DNA of 7,795 bases from an uncultured Lachnospiraceae bacterium (GTDB lineage: Bacteria > Bacillota_A > Clostridia > Lachnospirales > Lachnospiraceae), in the NCBI GenBank assembly GCA_947175285.1, contig CAMWMM010000222.1, forward strand, positions 1 through 7,795, read 5' to 3'. Every line of letters starts with the position of its first letter. The stretch's first letter is position 1. Shown piece after piece: positions 7,301-7,795 of the stretch. A program made the position numbers and the translations under genes. The notes beneath the pieces were generated by a model. The model had not been told where the DNA came from, did no database searches, and worked only from the letters and a program-made list of their open reading frames with translations.

Positions 7301-7795
7301 ATGCTTGTAACATTAGTACCATTATTTGATGAAACCGTAACGGTTCAAGCCTATTCTGTATTTACACAGAAGAAAAATCATCTTTTGACGCCCAGTCTTT
7401 TAGGCACCGGAAGTTATGATGGGGCAGCCGATATCGCAGGGCTTGATTTGATTGAAAGTATAGGCATTGAGACGTTATCGATGGACAAGGAAATTTTTGT
7501 GGAAGTGAATAATATTTCCATTTTTTCAGATATCAGCGGACAGACACAGACTCCGCATGATAGATTGGTTTTGTTGGCGAATAATACCATAAAGCCGGAT
7601 GAAATGTATATCAATCGTTTCAAAGAACTGAAAAAAATGAAATATAAAATTGCCATCAGAAAGCTTTCCGATGACGATTTTGAAGCATATCATGAATTAC
7701 TTCTTCTTACGGATTATATTCTGCTTTCCCCTGCCAAAAATGATATGGAGAAAGCATATAAGCATTTGTCCAATGTTTATCCGCATATTAAAATC
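7301..7795 (+). CDS. Degenerate EAL/HDOD-like signalling protein, N-terminal part (3' end outside window)
   Basis: The frame starts at ATG 7301, eight bases after AGGAG (7288-7292), and is open to the window end (165 residues seen). It resembles the N-terminal EAL-like domain of YuxH-type EAL/HDOD proteins. LVPLFDETVTVQAYSVF corresponds to the family's opening PIFD..VFGYELLFR. LVLLANNTIKPDE (89-101) is where EAL domains have the ExL metal site. KYKIAIRKL (104-112) matches the Gy-iALDDF strand and TDYILLSP (127-134) the D-iKiD strand. The EAL Glu, the DDF acids and the KxD Lys/Asp are all replaced, so c-di-GMP hydrolysis is very unlikely. An HDOD domain would be expected downstream but is not visible. 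There is no signal peptide or membrane segment. It is probably a cytosolic regulator or scaffold with no evident tie to the amino-acid genes. The family call rests on pattern resemblance only. Confidence 0.6.
   Translation, partial: MLVTLVPLFDETVTVQAYSVFTQKKNHLLTPSLLGTGSYDGAADIAGLDLIESIGIETLSMDKEIFVEVNNISIFSDISGQTQTPHDRLVLLANNTIKPDEMYINRFKELKKMKYKIAIRKLSDDDFEAYHELLLLTDYILLSPAKNDMEKAYKHLSNVYPHIKI

Overview
The window looks like chromosomal DNA from a low-to-moderate GC anaerobic Firmicute. A clostridial, probably Lachnospiraceae-like, origin fits best. The reasons are the strong AGGAGG-type ribosome binding sites, the A+T-rich spacers, a methionine synthase that stops after its cobalamin domain, a short clostridial/archaeal-type LeuC, and an EAL/HDOD-like protein at the 3' edge. 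This taxonomic call is inference. All genes read on the + strand.

Layout: (1) 2-1387, the 3' part of a cobalamin-dependent methionine synthase (metH), cut by the window edge. (2) 1413-5201, a branched-chain amino acid block: acetolactate synthase large subunit (ilvB), two consecutive, diverged small subunits (called here ilvN1 and ilvN2), and ketol-acid reductoisomerase (ilvC). (3) An A+T-rich spacer with a long terminator-like hairpin (5227-5273). (4) 5321-7159, isopropylmalate isomerase large and small subunits (leuC, leuD), separated by a spacer with two tandem perfect hairpins. (5) A 141-base spacer without a convincing terminator. (6) 7301 to the end, the N-terminal part of a protein resembling degenerate EAL/HDOD signalling proteins.

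How the genes work together: IlvB with IlvN condenses pyruvate with pyruvate (valine/leucine route) or with 2-ketobutyrate (isoleucine route). IlvC isomerises and reduces the product. LeuCD isomerises isopropylmalate on the leucine branch. The dihydroxyacid dehydratase (ilvD), leuA, leuB and transaminase genes needed to finish the pathway are not here.

The window is mainly ordinary metabolism, and I see no defence system, mobile element, CRISPR array or RNA gene. The points worth a second look are: the tandem unequal pair of AHAS regulatory subunits; an excellent extended -10 promoter (TTGACT-N17-TACAAT) exactly between them, which could uncouple ilvN2-ilvC from ilvB-ilvN1; an IlvB with several active-site substitutions, including Phe where AHAS enzymes normally carry the 2-ketobutyrate-selecting Trp; and the double hairpin between leuC and leuD.
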